Shown piece by piece: positions 53,094-62,717 of a stretch of 64,000 nt of DNA (the stretch's first letter is position 1; each line of letters starts with the position of its first letter). Under the pieces are notes generated by a model. It did not search any database, was not told where the DNA came from, and saw only the letters and a program-made list of their open reading frames with translations. Source of the DNA: Stenotrophomonas maltophilia (GTDB lineage: Bacteria; Pseudomonadota; Gammaproteobacteria; Xanthomonadales; Xanthomonadaceae); assembly GCF_025642255.1 (NCBI RefSeq), contig NZ_CP106759.1, forward strand, positions 1,639,501 to 1,703,500, read 5' to 3'. A program made the position numbers and the translations under genes.

Positions 53094-55670
53094 ATGCCTG
53101 CCGCCTACGCCCCTGTCCTGAGTCCTCTTGCTGTGTTGATCGCCGCCGCCCTGGTAGCGGCCCCCGTGCATGCGGCAGACGCCGATGCGCAGCCGGCAAC
53201 CACAGCGGCTGCCGCCAACGTTGCTGCATCCACCCTGGACGCAGTGGTGGTGACCGGCTCGCGCACCAGCACGCGCACGGTCAAGAACAGCTCCACGCCC
53301 ATCGACGTGATCTCCGCCGAGGATCTTGCTGCGACCGGGCAGGCCAACCTGCTCGAAGCGCTGCAGCGCAGCCTGCCGTCGCTGAGCCAGATCGGTGGCT
53401 ACCAGAGCGACCAGGAGAGCCTGATCCGCGGCTATCAGCTGCGCAATCTTTCACCGGGCTACACGCTGGTGCTGGTCAACGGCAAGCGCCGCAACGCCAG
53501 TGCCTATGTGAGCGGTGCCAACGGCGGCGGCTTTCCTGGCCACGCCTGGGCGGATCTGGCGCTGATTCCGGTGTCGGCCATCGACCACGTGGAAGTGCTG
53601 CGCGATGGTGCCTCCGCCATCTACGGCTCGGACGCGATCACCGGTGTGGTCAACGTCATCCTGAAATCGCAGGCACAGGGCGGCGAGGTGTCGGTGGAGA
53701 GCGGGCAGAGTATCGATGGCGATGGCACCCGTACCAGCGTGCGCGCCAACGTCGGCCTGCCCTGGGGTGAGGACGGCTTCGTCAACCTCTCGGGCGAGAC
53801 CACGCGCCAGCACCACGCGATCCGGACGCGACGCTACATCGATGGCTATCTGAGCTATCCGGCGATCGATGCCAATGGCAACCGGATCGCGCTGCGGCCG
53901 AACAACCGCCTGCCGGCCGGTGCGACGCCGGACCCTGCCGAGGCCACGCGCGATGCCGAAGCCAACACCATCCTCAGCTCACCGTCGTATGCGCTGAAGG
54001 CGTTTGCGGTGAACGTGGGCCATGGCCTGGGTGAGAGCGCGCAGTTCTACGCCAACGCCACTGCCAGTGACCGCACCGCGCAGGCGATCCAGAACTTCCG
54101 CCTGCCGGCCACGATCTTCACCACGTACCGGACACCGGGGGTGCTGAGCGTGTTTCCCGACGGCTTCCTGCCGGTGCTGGAGACCAAGGAGAAGCAGTAC
54201 ACCGGCACCGCCGGCGTGAAGGGGCAGCTGGCCGGCTGGGACTACGACGCCAGCCTGACCGGCAACCGCAGCACGGTGCGCACCTATACCCGCAACTCGG
54301 TGAACTACTCGCTGCCGTACCCGGGCTCGCCCACCGACTTCTATGACGGCAAGCTGGATTACCAGCAGGGCATTGCCAACCTGGACCTGCGCCGGGGCTT
54401 TGAGGTGGCGGCCTTTGCCTCACCCCTGGAAGTGAGTGCCGGTGCCGAGTACCAGCACGAGCGCTACGAGCGCGGGGCAGGGCAGTGGGAGTCGTACACC
54501 GGATTCGGTGCCGCTGCGTTTGTCGGCTACTCCACCGCCGACGCGGTGAAGGCCACGCGCAACAGCAAGGCGGTGTACGTGGGGGCGGCGACCAACGTCA
54601 CCTCGCGCTGGTACCTGGATGCGGCCGCGCGCTGGGAAGACCATTCGGACTTCGGCAGCGTCTCGACCGGACGCTTGACCAGCCGCTTCGACATCACCGA
54701 CGCACTGGGCGTGCGTGCGACGGTCAGCAACGGCTTCCACGCGCCAAGCCTGGGCGCGCAGTTCTACCAGGCCACGGGCAGCTGCCCGTGCGGTACGACG
54801 CTGGTGGCGCAGGTGTCCTCGCCCGCTGCGGTGGCACTGGGTGCCACCCCGCTGAAACCGGAGAAGGCCACCAACTACAGCATCGGCGTGACCTGGGACC
54901 CGAGCCCGGCCTTCCACCTGGCCGTGGATGCCTACCAGATCGACATCCGCGGCCAGCTCGGCCAGTCCAGCCAGATCGGCTACAACGCGCAGGATCCGGC
55001 GCGCATCACCGACAACAGCGGCACCGTATTGACCTCCGCGCAGAAGAACACGATCGATGCGCTGCTGGGTTCGGCCGGCATCAGCATCCTGCCGGGCGAC
55101 GCGTTCTATGCCAGCTACTTCACCAACGTGGGCGACACCCGCACGCGCGGCGTGGAGCTGACGCTGGAGGCGAACCAGGACACATCGTGGGGCAAGCTGC
55201 GCTGGAGCTATGCCGCCAACGTCGGACGCACCACGATCCGCAGCGTCAGCGCCATTCCTGCGGCGCTGCAGGGGCTGCCCAACATCAACCTGCTGACGAA
55301 GTCCGGCGAGTACGCGTTGCGCTTCCGTACGCCCAGCTACACCCAGGTGGCCGGACTGGGCTGGCAGAACGGACGCTGGCGCTCGAATGTGGACGTTACC
55401 TACTACGGGTCGATCAAGCGCCTCAACAACGGCGTGGAGTACAGGCAGCCACCGGTGCTGGTGACCAACCTGTCCGGCGGTGTGGAGCTGGGCGCGGGCT
55501 GGAGTGCGGCGCTGGGCATCAACAACGTGTTCGACAAGCGCACCCGCAAGGTGCCGGAGTACGCGCGCAGCGCCACCGACGTGGCCAGCATCGAGACCAC
55601 CTGGGACAGCGGTGACGTGCTCAGCAGGATCGGCGCGTTCTGGTACGGGCGGGTCAATTACCGGTTCTGA
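53094..55670 (+). CDS. TonB-dependent outer-membrane receptor
   Basis: 858 aa. A signal peptide (residues 1-26, LIAAALVAAPVHAAD) precedes the plug domain (VVVTGSRTSTRTVKNSSTPI, then IDHVEVLRDGASAIYGSDAI near 170-190) and a 22-strand-type beta barrel ending with RVNYRF, the terminal aromatic needed for BAM recognition. It would import a substrate too large or rare for porins. It is the first gene of the plus-strand cluster with flavin monooxygenases, so its ligand is probably an organosulfur compound. The start 53094 is taken for the clear signal peptide. Confidence 0.93.
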   Translation: MPAAYAPVLSPLAVLIAAALVAAPVHAADADAQPATTAAAANVAASTLDAVVVTGSRTSTRTVKNSSTPIDVISAEDLAATGQANLLEALQRSLPSLSQIGGYQSDQESLIRGYQLRNLSPGYTLVLVNGKRRNASAYVSGANGGGFPGHAWADLALIPVSAIDHVEVLRDGASAIYGSDAITGVVNVILKSQAQGGEVSVESGQSIDGDGTRTSVRANVGLPWGEDGFVNLSGETTRQHHAIRTRRYIDGYLSYPAIDANGNRIALRPNNRLPAGATPDPAEATRDAEANTILSSPSYALKAFAVNVGHGLGESAQFYANATASDRTAQAIQNFRLPATIFTTYRTPGVLSVFPDGFLPVLETKEKQYTGTAGVKGQLAGWDYDASLTGNRSTVRTYTRNSVNYSLPYPGSPTDFYDGKLDYQQGIANLDLRRGFEVAAFASPLEVSAGAEYQHERYERGAGQWESYTGFGAAAFVGYSTADAVKATRNSKAVYVGAATNVTSRWYLDAAARWEDHSDFGSVSTGRLTSRFDITDALGVRATVSNGFHAPSLGAQFYQATGSCPCGTTLVAQVSSPAAVALGATPLKPEKATNYSIGVTWDPSPAFHLAVDAYQIDIRGQLGQSSQIGYNAQDPARITDNSGTVLTSAQKNTIDALLGSAGISILPGDAFYASYFTNVGDTRTRGVELTLEANQDTSWGKLRWSYAANVGRTTIRSVSAIPAALQGLPNINLLTKSGEYALRFRTPSYTQVAGLGWQNGRWRSNVDVTYYGSIKRLNNGVEYRQPPVLVTNLSGGVELGAGWSAALGINNVFDKRTRKVPEYARSATDVASIETTWDSGDVLSRIGAFWYGRVNYRF

Positions 55671-55686
55671 GGTTCAGGCATGGCGT

Positions 55687-55710
55687 CGCCGGCCAGCGTC
55701 CGGCGTTACC
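55687..55710 (-). repeat. Degenerate SMAG-like unit
   Basis: CGCCGGCCAGCGTCCGGCG with the foot TTACC, a decayed GTAG-type palindrome between the receptor and FMN-reductase genes. Confidence 0.5.
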
Positions 55711-55722
55711 GAGGAGAGTGGC

Positions 55723-56304
55723 ATGTCATCTGGGTTGAAGATTGTTGCGTTGATCGGTTCGCCAACGGCATCGGTGAATTCGCGCACGCTGTTGCTGGTA
55801 CGGCACCTGCTGGAGGCGCTGCAGCAGCGCCTGCATGCCAGCGTGACACTGGTGGAGCTGGCGCCGATAGCGCGCGCGCTGGGGCAGACGCTGTCGCGCA
55901 GCGAGGCCGAGCCCGCGGTGGAGCAGGCGCTGGCCACCCTCGAGGACGCCGAGCTACTGGTGGTGGCCGCACCGGTCCATCGTGGCTCGTACCCGGGGTT
56001 GTTCAAGCACCTGGTGGACTTCATCGACCTCGAGGCGCTGGTGGACACCCCTGTGCTGCTGGCGGCCACCGGGGGCAGCGAGCGGCATGCGCTGGTGATC
56101 GACCATCAGCTGCGACCTTTGTTCAGCTTCCTGCAGGCGCATACGTTGCCCATCGGCGTGTACGCCACACCAGCCGATTTCGATGGCGAGCAGATCAACA
56201 GCGCGGCGTTGCAGGCGCGCATCCAGTTGGCTGCCGAGCGCGCTGCCGGGCATCTGCTGCCGCATGCCGCCAGCGGGCCGGCGCCCCTGCGCCGCATCGC
56301 CTGA
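55723..56304 (+). CDS. NADPH-dependent FMN reductase, MsuE type
   Basis: 193 aa, flavodoxin-like. The FMN-binding loop is IGSPTASVNSRTLLLV and the AAPVHRGSYPGLFKHLVDFI segment is the family signature. MsuE/SsuE-type enzymes supply reduced FMN to two-component monooxygenases. Its position at the head of a cluster with two LLM monooxygenases fits this role exactly. It follows the TonB receptor by 52 bases. Start at ATG 55723, preceded by GAGGAGAG. Confidence 0.9.
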   Translation: MSSGLKIVALIGSPTASVNSRTLLLVRHLLEALQQRLHASVTLVELAPIARALGQTLSRSEAEPAVEQALATLEDAELLVVAAPVHRGSYPGLFKHLVDFIDLEALVDTPVLLAATGGSERHALVIDHQLRPLFSFLQAHTLPIGVYATPADFDGEQINSAALQARIQLAAERAAGHLLPHAASGPAPLRRIA

Positions 56305-56463
56305 GCTGCCCATAACGGCCAGCAGTCTGCTTATTGCCAACCTGCATCTGCGTGGCCGGATCCGACCGGCGATTGTCGCCAGCAGGTACGGGCGCGGCGC
56401 ACAGCTTCTCTAGCATCGATAGCGAAACGGCACTTCATTGCCGGCCCAGACGAGGACGAACCC

Positions 56464-56826
56464 GTGGCTGCAGCTGCCTCCCCCAAACCCATTCTGTTCC
56501 TGCTTGATCGCGAGTTCGTCGACGGCCAGTTGCCGGGCCAGCGCTTCTTCTGCCGGCACAGCCTGCTGCTGGAAGGCGCGCTGTCCAGCATCGACGGCCT
56601 GGATGCACAGCTGGACGTGCGCCGCATCGGCTTCGCGCGGCCACGCCGCGAGGTGATCGCGGCGGTGGGCGAGCAGGACCAGTCGCTGCCGAAGCTGGTG
56701 CTGCCGCAGGGCGTGCGCAGCGAACACGCCAACGGTGCCTACCAGGACCGGCAGTACGTGACCGGTGCCGAGCCGATCCTGGCCGCACTCAATGGCCTGC
56801 TTGGCATTCCTGTGGCCCACCCCTGA
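56464..56826 (+). CDS. DUF3088-family thioredoxin-fold-like protein
   Basis: 120 aa. The pattern PILFLLDREF, then FFCRHSLLLEGALSSI, VRRIGFARPRREV and QSLPKLVLP matches DUF3088, a predicted thioredoxin-like fold with Cys30 in the place of the first active-site cysteine (FCRH, not CxxC) and a cis-Pro-like LPKLVLP. The start is GTG 56464 after GAGGACGA. The gene stands between the FMN reductase and the first LLM enzyme, so a role in flavin or sulfur redox chemistry is inferred. It is not a member of the known yxe/sna operons. Confidence 0.8.
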   Translation: MAAAASPKPILFLLDREFVDGQLPGQRFFCRHSLLLEGALSSIDGLDAQLDVRRIGFARPRREVIAAVGEQDQSLPKLVLPQGVRSEHANGAYQDRQYVTGAEPILAALNGLLGIPVAHP

Positions 56827-56840
56827 GCGAGGACGCGGAC

Positions 56841-57836
56841 ATGAGCTACCTCATCAGCGTGCTGGACAAGAGCCCGGTGGCCGAAGGCGCAGGCGCCGAG
56901 CAGGCGCTGCGCAACAGCCTGCAGCTGGCCCAGCGTGCCGAACAGCTGGGCTACCACCGCTACTGGTTTGCCGAGCATCACGCCGCACCGACCCTGGCCA
57001 GTCCGGCGCCGGAGGTGCTGGCGGCATGGGTGCTGGCACAGACCCGGCGCATCCGCATCGGCAGCGGTGGCGTGATGCTGCGCCACTATGCGCCGTACAA
57101 GGTGGCCGAGAACTTCAACCTGCTGGCGGCGCTGGCGCCCGGACGCGTCGACCTGGGGGTGGGCAAGGCACCCGGTGGCCTGCCGGCGTCCACCGCAGCG
57201 CTGGCCGCGGGGCGGCCGGCCTTCGCCGATTTCGATCAGCAGCTGCGCGATCTGGAAGGATTCCTGTCCGGCTCGCTGGCCGAAGATCATGCGCATGCCA
57301 ATGCGCAGGCGCGGCCGGTGCCGCAGGTGGCGGCCGAGCGTTTCCTGCTGGGCGCCAGCCCGCAGAGCGCACGGCAGGCGGCGGAGCTGGGCTGGCGCTT
57401 CGTCTATGCCGCCCATTTCGACGGCGACCCGAAGCACATCGAAGCGGCGTTCGAGGCCTATCGCGCCGTATCCACGCAGCCGCCGTTGCTGGCCACCGTC
57501 GCTTTCGCGGCGCCCACCAGCGAGGCGGCGGCGCGCCATGTCGGCGCATTGCGTGTCTACAAGCTGCACCTCGGCCCGGGGCAGACGGTGAACCTGCCCA
57601 GCCCGGACGCCGCGGCCGAGTATGCCCGCCAGGTGGGCGTGACCGACTTCCGTATCGAAGAGACGCGGCCCAGCGTGCTGTCGGGCGACGCGCAGCAGGT
57701 GCGCGGGGAACTGGACGCACTGCACCGCCGCTTCGGCGTGGGCGAATTCATCCTCGATGCGCCGGTGGCCGACCTCGACGCACGCCTGGCATCCCTTGAA
57801 CTGCTGTCGCCCGCGCCACGCGCGGCGGTGGCCTGA
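56841..57836 (+). CDS. LLM-class flavin-dependent oxidoreductase, MsnO8/group-1 type
   Basis: 331 aa, bacterial-luciferase-like TIM barrel. The N-terminus SVLDKSPVAEGAGAEQAL and the FAEHHAAPTLASPAPEVL, then GSGGVMLRHYAPYKVAENF, segments define the group-1 luciferase-like family. These enzymes use FMNH2 and O2. It is one of two monooxygenases in the cluster and is followed 18 bases later by the second. The exact substrate is unknown; organosulfur or other xenobiotic carbon-sulfur bonds are likely from context. Confidence 0.9.
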   Translation: MSYLISVLDKSPVAEGAGAEQALRNSLQLAQRAEQLGYHRYWFAEHHAAPTLASPAPEVLAAWVLAQTRRIRIGSGGVMLRHYAPYKVAENFNLLAALAPGRVDLGVGKAPGGLPASTAALAAGRPAFADFDQQLRDLEGFLSGSLAEDHAHANAQARPVPQVAAERFLLGASPQSARQAAELGWRFVYAAHFDGDPKHIEAAFEAYRAVSTQPPLLATVAFAAPTSEAAARHVGALRVYKLHLGPGQTVNLPSPDAAAEYARQVGVTDFRIEETRPSVLSGDAQQVRGELDALHRRFGVGEFILDAPVADLDARLASLELLSPAPRAAVA

Positions 57837-57854
57837 CCTGCAGGAGCGATACCC

Positions 57855-59198
57855 ATGAGCAAGACACCGCGCCCCATCCCGTTCGGCATCATGCTGCAGG
57901 GACCGGGCAGCCACATGCATGCGTGGAAGCATCCGTCCAACCCGGCCGATGCCAGCGTGAACCTGGACTTCTACATCGACATCGCGCGCACGGCCGAAGA
58001 CAACGGCATCGCGTTCGGCTTCGTTGCCGATGGGCTGTACATCAACGAGAAATCGATCCCGCACTTCCTCAACCGCTTCGAGCCGATCTCGCTGTTGTCC
58101 GCGCTGGCCACGGCGACGAAGAAGATCGGCCTGGCCGGCACGCTGTCCACCTCGTACAGCGATCCGTTCACCGTGGCCCGGCAGTTCGCCTCGCTGGACC
58201 TGATCAGCGGTGGGCGCGCCGGCTGGAACGTGGTGACCTCGCCGCTGGAAGGATCGGGCCGCAATTACGGCCGCCCGCATCCGGAACATGCGCTGCGCTA
58301 CCAGATCGCCGACGAATACCTGGAGGTGGTGCAGGGCCTGTGGGATTCATGGGACGACGATGCCTTCATCCGCGACCGCGAACAGGGCACCTTCTTCGCC
58401 ACCGACAAGTTCCGCCGCCTCGACCACAAGGGCCGCTTCTTCCAGGTCGAAGGCCCACTGAACATCCAGCGCTCCGCGCAGGGGCAGCCGGTGATCTTCC
58501 AGGCGGGCTCGTCCGACGACGGCATCGCGCTGGCCGGCAAGTATGCCGATGCGGTATTCACCCACTCGCCCTCGCTGGAAGAAACCCGTGCCTTCACCCA
58601 GAAGGTGAAGAACTCGGCCATCGCCCACGGGCGCAGCGGCAATGACGTTAAGATCTTTCCGGGCATCGGGCCGATTGTCGGCCACACCGCCGAGGAGGCC
58701 GAAGCCAAGTACCAGGCGATTGCCGCACTCGCGGGCCTGGACGATGCGCTGGCCTACCTCGGGCGCTTCTTCGACCATCACGATTTCACCCAGTACGATC
58801 CCGACGCGCCGTTCCCCGAGCTGGGCGAGATCGGCAGCAATTCGTTCCGCTCCACCACCGATCGGATCAAGCAGGATGCCCGCGAGCAGGGCTTGAGCCT
58901 GCGCCAGGTCGCGTTGCAGGCGGTGAGCCCGCGGCCCAACTTCATCGGTACACCCGAGCACGTGGCCGACGAGTTGATCCGCTGGTTCGAGGCGGGCGCC
59001 AGCGATGGCTTCATTCTCGGGTTTGCGGCGCAGCGCGAGGGGCTGGACGATTTCGTGGCCCTGGTACTGCCGATCCTGCAGGCGCGCGGGTATCACCAGC
59101 GCGAGCTGGAAGGGAAGACGCTGCGCGACCACCTGGGCCTGCCGTACAAGGCCAGCCGTCATTCGACGGCCGCCGAACCGGCGCGGAGGGTGGGGTGA
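57855..59198 (+). CDS. LLM monooxygenase, NtaA/SnaA/DszA/YxeK type
   Basis: 447 aa, luciferase-like. The N-terminus IPFGIMLQGPGSHMHAWKHP, then LDFYIDIARTAEDNGIAFGF and SLDLISGGRAGWNVVTSPLEG, are hallmarks of the NtaA/SnaA/SoxA/DszA/YxeK group that cleaves C-S or C-N bonds with FMNH2. The Bacillus relative YxeK/CmoJ oxidises N-acetylated S-substituted cysteine. It lies directly before the M20 amidohydrolase (4 bases) and GNAT genes, the other two steps of that pathway. Confidence 0.9.
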   Translation: MSKTPRPIPFGIMLQGPGSHMHAWKHPSNPADASVNLDFYIDIARTAEDNGIAFGFVADGLYINEKSIPHFLNRFEPISLLSALATATKKIGLAGTLSTSYSDPFTVARQFASLDLISGGRAGWNVVTSPLEGSGRNYGRPHPEHALRYQIADEYLEVVQGLWDSWDDDAFIRDREQGTFFATDKFRRLDHKGRFFQVEGPLNIQRSAQGQPVIFQAGSSDDGIALAGKYADAVFTHSPSLEETRAFTQKVKNSAIAHGRSGNDVKIFPGIGPIVGHTAEEAEAKYQAIAALAGLDDALAYLGRFFDHHDFTQYDPDAPFPELGEIGSNSFRSTTDRIKQDAREQGLSLRQVALQAVSPRPNFIGTPEHVADELIRWFEAGASDGFILGFAAQREGLDDFVALVLPILQARGYHQRELEGKTLRDHLGLPYKASRHSTAAEPARRVG

Positions 59199-59202
59199 GG
59201 CG

Positions 59203-60417
59203 ATGAACGTACTGCGCCGGGCATCGTTGACTGTGGCGTCCACCGGGCCGACGGGCGTGCTGCCTGAAATAGCCGCACGCGCCGATGAGGCCATCGCCAT
59301 CCGCCACGACCTGCATCGACACCCGGAGCTCGCCTTCGAGGAGCATCGCACCAGCGCACGCGTAGCCGAACTCCTGCAGCAGTGGGGCTATACGGTGACC
59401 ACGGGCGTCGGTGGAACCGGTGTGGTCGGAACGCTGCAGCGGGGTCAGGGCAGCCGAAGGCTCGGGCTTCGCGCCGACATCGATGCGCTGCCGATCCAGG
59501 AGGCGTCCGGGCTGCCCTATGCCAGCCAGAACGAAGGACGGATGCACGCCTGCGGTCATGATGGCCACACTGCGATCCTGCTGTCGGCGGCGCATTACCT
59601 GGCCCGGCACGGGCGCATCGATGGCACCCTGCAACTGGTGTTCCAGCCGGCGGAAGAAACCGGCTCCGGTGCGTCAAGGATGCTCGCCGACGGTCTGTTC
59701 GAGCGCTTTCCGGTGGATGCGATCTACGGACTGCACAACTGGCCGGGTGTGCCGGTGGGGCACTTCGGCTTCGTCGACGGACCGGCGATGGCATCGGTCG
59801 ACTGGGCACGGTTGAGGGTGATCGGCAAGGGCGGGCATGGTGCGGAGCCACAGGGAAGCGTGGATCCGATCCTCGCCGCCGCGCACATCGTCACTGCACT
59901 GCAGAGTGTGGTGTCGCGCAATGTGGACCCGCGGCAGATGGGCGTGGTGACGGTCGGTTCGATCCACGGTGGGCAGGCGGCCAACGTGATTCCCGACGTG
60001 GTGGAGCTGACGCTGACCGTACGCGCCTATCTGCCCGACGTTCGCGACACGCTGCGCCGTCGCGTGACCGAGCTTGCCGAGCAGACCGCCGCCGCGTTCG
60101 GGGCGCGCGCCGAGATCGAGTTCCCGCGTGGCTTCCCGAGCGTGATCAACCATCCGCAGCAGACCGCCTATATCCGTGAGGTGGCGCTGCAGGGATTCGG
60201 CGCAGGGCAGGTGCTGGATGCCTTCGCGCCGCGCACCGCCAGCGAGGACTTCGCCTTCCTGCTGCAGGCCCGGCCCGGAAGCTTCGTGTTCGTCGGCAAC
60301 GGTGACAGTGCATCGCTGCACAGCCCGCGCTACGTGTTCAACGATGCGGTCATCGCTCCCGCCGCCAGCCTCTGGGCGCGGCTGGCCGAACACTATCTGG
60401 TGGAGGACGCAGCATGA
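59203..60417 (+). CDS. M20-family amidohydrolase (SndA/YxeP-like)
   Basis: 404 aa. The di-metal site residues are seen in HACGHDGH (near residue 112), QPAEETGSGA (near 155) and HNWPGVPVG (near 185); the N-terminus HDLHRHPELAFEEHRTSARV and LGLRADIDALPIQE match the YxeP/AmhX/hippurate-hydrolase family. In Bacillus the YxeP/SndA enzyme deacetylates the N-acetyl cysteine intermediate. The TGA overlaps the GNAT ATG by four bases. Confidence 0.92.
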   Translation: MNVLRRASLTVASTGPTGVLPEIAARADEAIAIRHDLHRHPELAFEEHRTSARVAELLQQWGYTVTTGVGGTGVVGTLQRGQGSRRLGLRADIDALPIQEASGLPYASQNEGRMHACGHDGHTAILLSAAHYLARHGRIDGTLQLVFQPAEETGSGASRMLADGLFERFPVDAIYGLHNWPGVPVGHFGFVDGPAMASVDWARLRVIGKGGHGAEPQGSVDPILAAAHIVTALQSVVSRNVDPRQMGVVTVGSIHGGQAANVIPDVVELTLTVRAYLPDVRDTLRRRVTELAEQTAAAFGARAEIEFPRGFPSVINHPQQTAYIREVALQGFGAGQVLDAFAPRTASEDFAFLLQARPGSFVFVGNGDSASLHSPRYVFNDAVIAPAASLWARLAEHYLVEDAA

Positions 60418-60974
60418 GTACGGCACCGTTCGAGGAGCGCTTCCTCTACACCTCGGTGGACGATCCACTGGCGCGGCCGCTGTTCGATGGGCTCGAACAG
60501 GAGTACGACAGTCGTTACGCCGATGTGCGGCGACGCATCGGTGGCAGTGCGCGCGAGGAGCTGCAACGCTATCCAGCGCAGGCATTCGCTGCGCCGGTGG
60601 GAGCGTTCGTGCTGCTGCTGCGTGAGGGCGTGGCCATTTCCGGCGGCGCGTTCATGCCTCACCGCGACCCGGATACGGCCGAGTTCAAGCGCATCTGGAC
60701 ACTGCCTGGCCTGCGCCGCCAGGGCATCGCCCGGCGGGTACTGCAGGAGCTTGAAGACCAGGCCGCACGCCAGGGCTATCGCCGCGTGTACCTGACCACC
60801 GGCTTCCGCCAGCCTGAGGCGGTCGGCCTGTACCTGAGCCATGGCTACACCGCACTGTTCGATCTGTCTGCCGACCCGGAATCGATCGCCCATCTGCCGT
60901 TCGAGAAGCAGCTGCGGGCACCGGCGCGTCCGCCGGCATCAAGCACTGCCGCCGTGCAGGGAGTCCACGCATGA
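60414..60974 (+). CDS. GNAT N-acetyltransferase (YxeL/SnaB-like position)
   Basis: 186 aa. Acetyl-CoA site: IWTLPGLRRQGIARRVLQEL (near residues 84-103), then GYRRVYLTTGFRQPEAVGLYLSHGY. In B. subtilis the GNAT in the yxe/sna operon N-acetylates the S-substituted cysteine before oxidation. The substrate is inferred only from the neighbours. It overlaps the M20 gene and the ABC transporter gene by four bases at each end. Confidence 0.85.
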   Translation: MSTAPFEERFLYTSVDDPLARPLFDGLEQEYDSRYADVRRRIGGSAREELQRYPAQAFAAPVGAFVLLLREGVAISGGAFMPHRDPDTAEFKRIWTLPGLRRQGIARRVLQELEDQAARQGYRRVYLTTGFRQPEAVGLYLSHGYTALFDLSADPESIAHLPFEKQLRAPARPPASSTAAVQGVHA

Positions 60975-62701
60975 GTACGCCGTCCACCGCGATCGAGGGT
61001 CTGGCCGCGCGTCCGGCACCGGCATTGAAGATCGTGCCGGCGCGGCATCCGCTGCAGGTGTTCGGCACGGTCCTGGCGCTGGCGTTGATCCTGATCGGAC
61101 TGCAGTCGGTACTCGGCAATCCACGTTGGGGCTGGGGCACCTTCGCCGAGTGGTTCTTCGCCCGCCCGGTGCTGGAAGGGCTGGGTCGCACGCTGTTGCT
61201 GACCGCGCTCGGCACCGGCCTGGGCTTCGCGCTGGGCACGCTGCTGGCGCTGGCACGGGTATCCGGCTCGCCGTTGCTGTCGGCGGTATCGTGGGGCTAC
61301 GTCTGGTTGTTCCGTTCGATTCCACTGCTGGTGCTGTTGCTGCTGCTGAACAATCTGGGCTATCTGTACAGCACGATCGAACTGGGCATTCCGTTCACCG
61401 GCATCAGCCTGTTCTCGTATCCCACCACCCAGCTGATCGGTGTGTTCACGGCTGCGGTGCTGGGCCTGACACTGAACCAGGCGGCGTTCTCGGCCGAGGT
61501 GATCCGCGGTGGCATCCTCTCGGTCGATCACGGCCAGTATGAAGCAGCGGCCGCGCTGGGCCTGCCGCGCGGCCGCCAGGTGCGGCGCATCATCCTGCCG
61601 CAGGCGATGCGCTCGATCCTGCCGGCCGCCTTCAACGATGTGATCGGCCTGGCCAAGAGCACGTCGGTGGTCTACGTGCTGGCGTTGCCGGAGCTGTTCT
61701 ACACCGTGCAGGTGATCTACCGCCGCAACCTGGAGGTGGTGCCACTGCTGATGGTGGCCACGGTCTGGTACCTGGTGATCCTGACCGTGCTGTCGCTGCT
61801 GCAGCGGCGCGTGGAGCAGCGCTTCGCGCGTGGCCAGCTGCAGCGTGAGCGCAGCGTGTCGCGGGTATCCTCGCCCGCGCCGCGTGCGGCATCGCCGGCT
61901 GCGGTGCGGCCGCGCATCGCGAGCGCGGCCGAGGCCGGACAGGGAGCGCCGATATCGCTGCACGGTGTCGGCAAGGCGTTCGACGGGCAGCCGGTACTGG
62001 AGGACATCACCCTGGAACTGCGCGGCGGCAGCGTAACGGTGCTGATCGGCCCGTCCGGTGCCGGCAAGTCGACCCTGCTGCGGCTGATCAACCACCTGGA
62101 GCGCGCCGACAACGGCTTCGTCAGCGTCGGTGGCCAGCTGATCGGCTATCGCCGTGACGGCGACACCCTGTACGAGCTGCCGGAGCGCGAGATCCGCCGC
62201 CGTCGTGCCGAGGTGGGCATGGTGTTCCAGGGCTTCAACCTGTTCCCTCACCTGACCGCGCTGGAGAACATCATCGAGGCGCCGATGGCGGTGCGCGGTG
62301 TGCCGCGTACGCAGGCCGAACAGCAGGCGCGCGTGCTGCTGGAGCGCGTCGGTCTGGCGGACAGGGCCGATGCGTTCCCGCGCCAGCTGTCAGGTGGCCA
62401 GCAGCAGCGCATCGCCATCGCCCGTGCACTGGCCCTGCAGCCGAAGGTGCTGCTGTTCGATGAGCCGACGTCGGCGCTGGACCCGGAACTGGTGGCCGAA
62501 GTGCTCAGCGTGATCGAAGAGCTCGCCCGTTCCGGCACCACGCTGGTGATCGTCACCCACGAACTCGGCTTCGCCCGCCGCGTTGCCGACCACGTGGTGA
62601 TGATGGACCAGGGCCGGGTGATCGAGCAGGGCACGCCCGAGGCCGTATTCGAACACCCGCGCCAGCAGCGCACCGCCGATTTTCTCGCCAAGACCCTCTG
62701 A
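60971..62701 (+). CDS. Amino-acid ABC transporter, permease-ATPase fusion
   Basis: 576 aa. Permease part: residues ~1-285, with helices and the EAA loop (EAAAALGLPRGRQVRRIILP, 191-210) of the polar-amino-acid HisM/YxeN family. A linker of ~40 aa rich in Arg/Ala/Ser/Pro (285-325) joins the ATPase (~326-576) with Walker A GPSGAGKS (360-367), LSGGQQQRIAIARAL and DEPTSALDPELVAEV. Canonical systems encode these as separate proteins (YxeN and YxeO). A homodimer would form a full transporter. It overlaps the GNAT gene and precedes the binding protein by 16 bases. Confidence 0.92.
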   Translation: MSTPSTAIEGLAARPAPALKIVPARHPLQVFGTVLALALILIGLQSVLGNPRWGWGTFAEWFFARPVLEGLGRTLLLTALGTGLGFALGTLLALARVSGSPLLSAVSWGYVWLFRSIPLLVLLLLLNNLGYLYSTIELGIPFTGISLFSYPTTQLIGVFTAAVLGLTLNQAAFSAEVIRGGILSVDHGQYEAAAALGLPRGRQVRRIILPQAMRSILPAAFNDVIGLAKSTSVVYVLALPELFYTVQVIYRRNLEVVPLLMVATVWYLVILTVLSLLQRRVEQRFARGQLQRERSVSRVSSPAPRAASPAAVRPRIASAAEAGQGAPISLHGVGKAFDGQPVLEDITLELRGGSVTVLIGPSGAGKSTLLRLINHLERADNGFVSVGGQLIGYRRDGDTLYELPEREIRRRRAEVGMVFQGFNLFPHLTALENIIEAPMAVRGVPRTQAEQQARVLLERVGLADRADAFPRQLSGGQQQRIAIARALALQPKVLLFDEPTSALDPELVAEVLSVIEELARSGTTLVIVTHELGFARRVADHVVMMDQGRVIEQGTPEAVFEHPRQQRTADFLAKTL

Positions 62702-62717
62702 TCCGGATGTGACCCCC

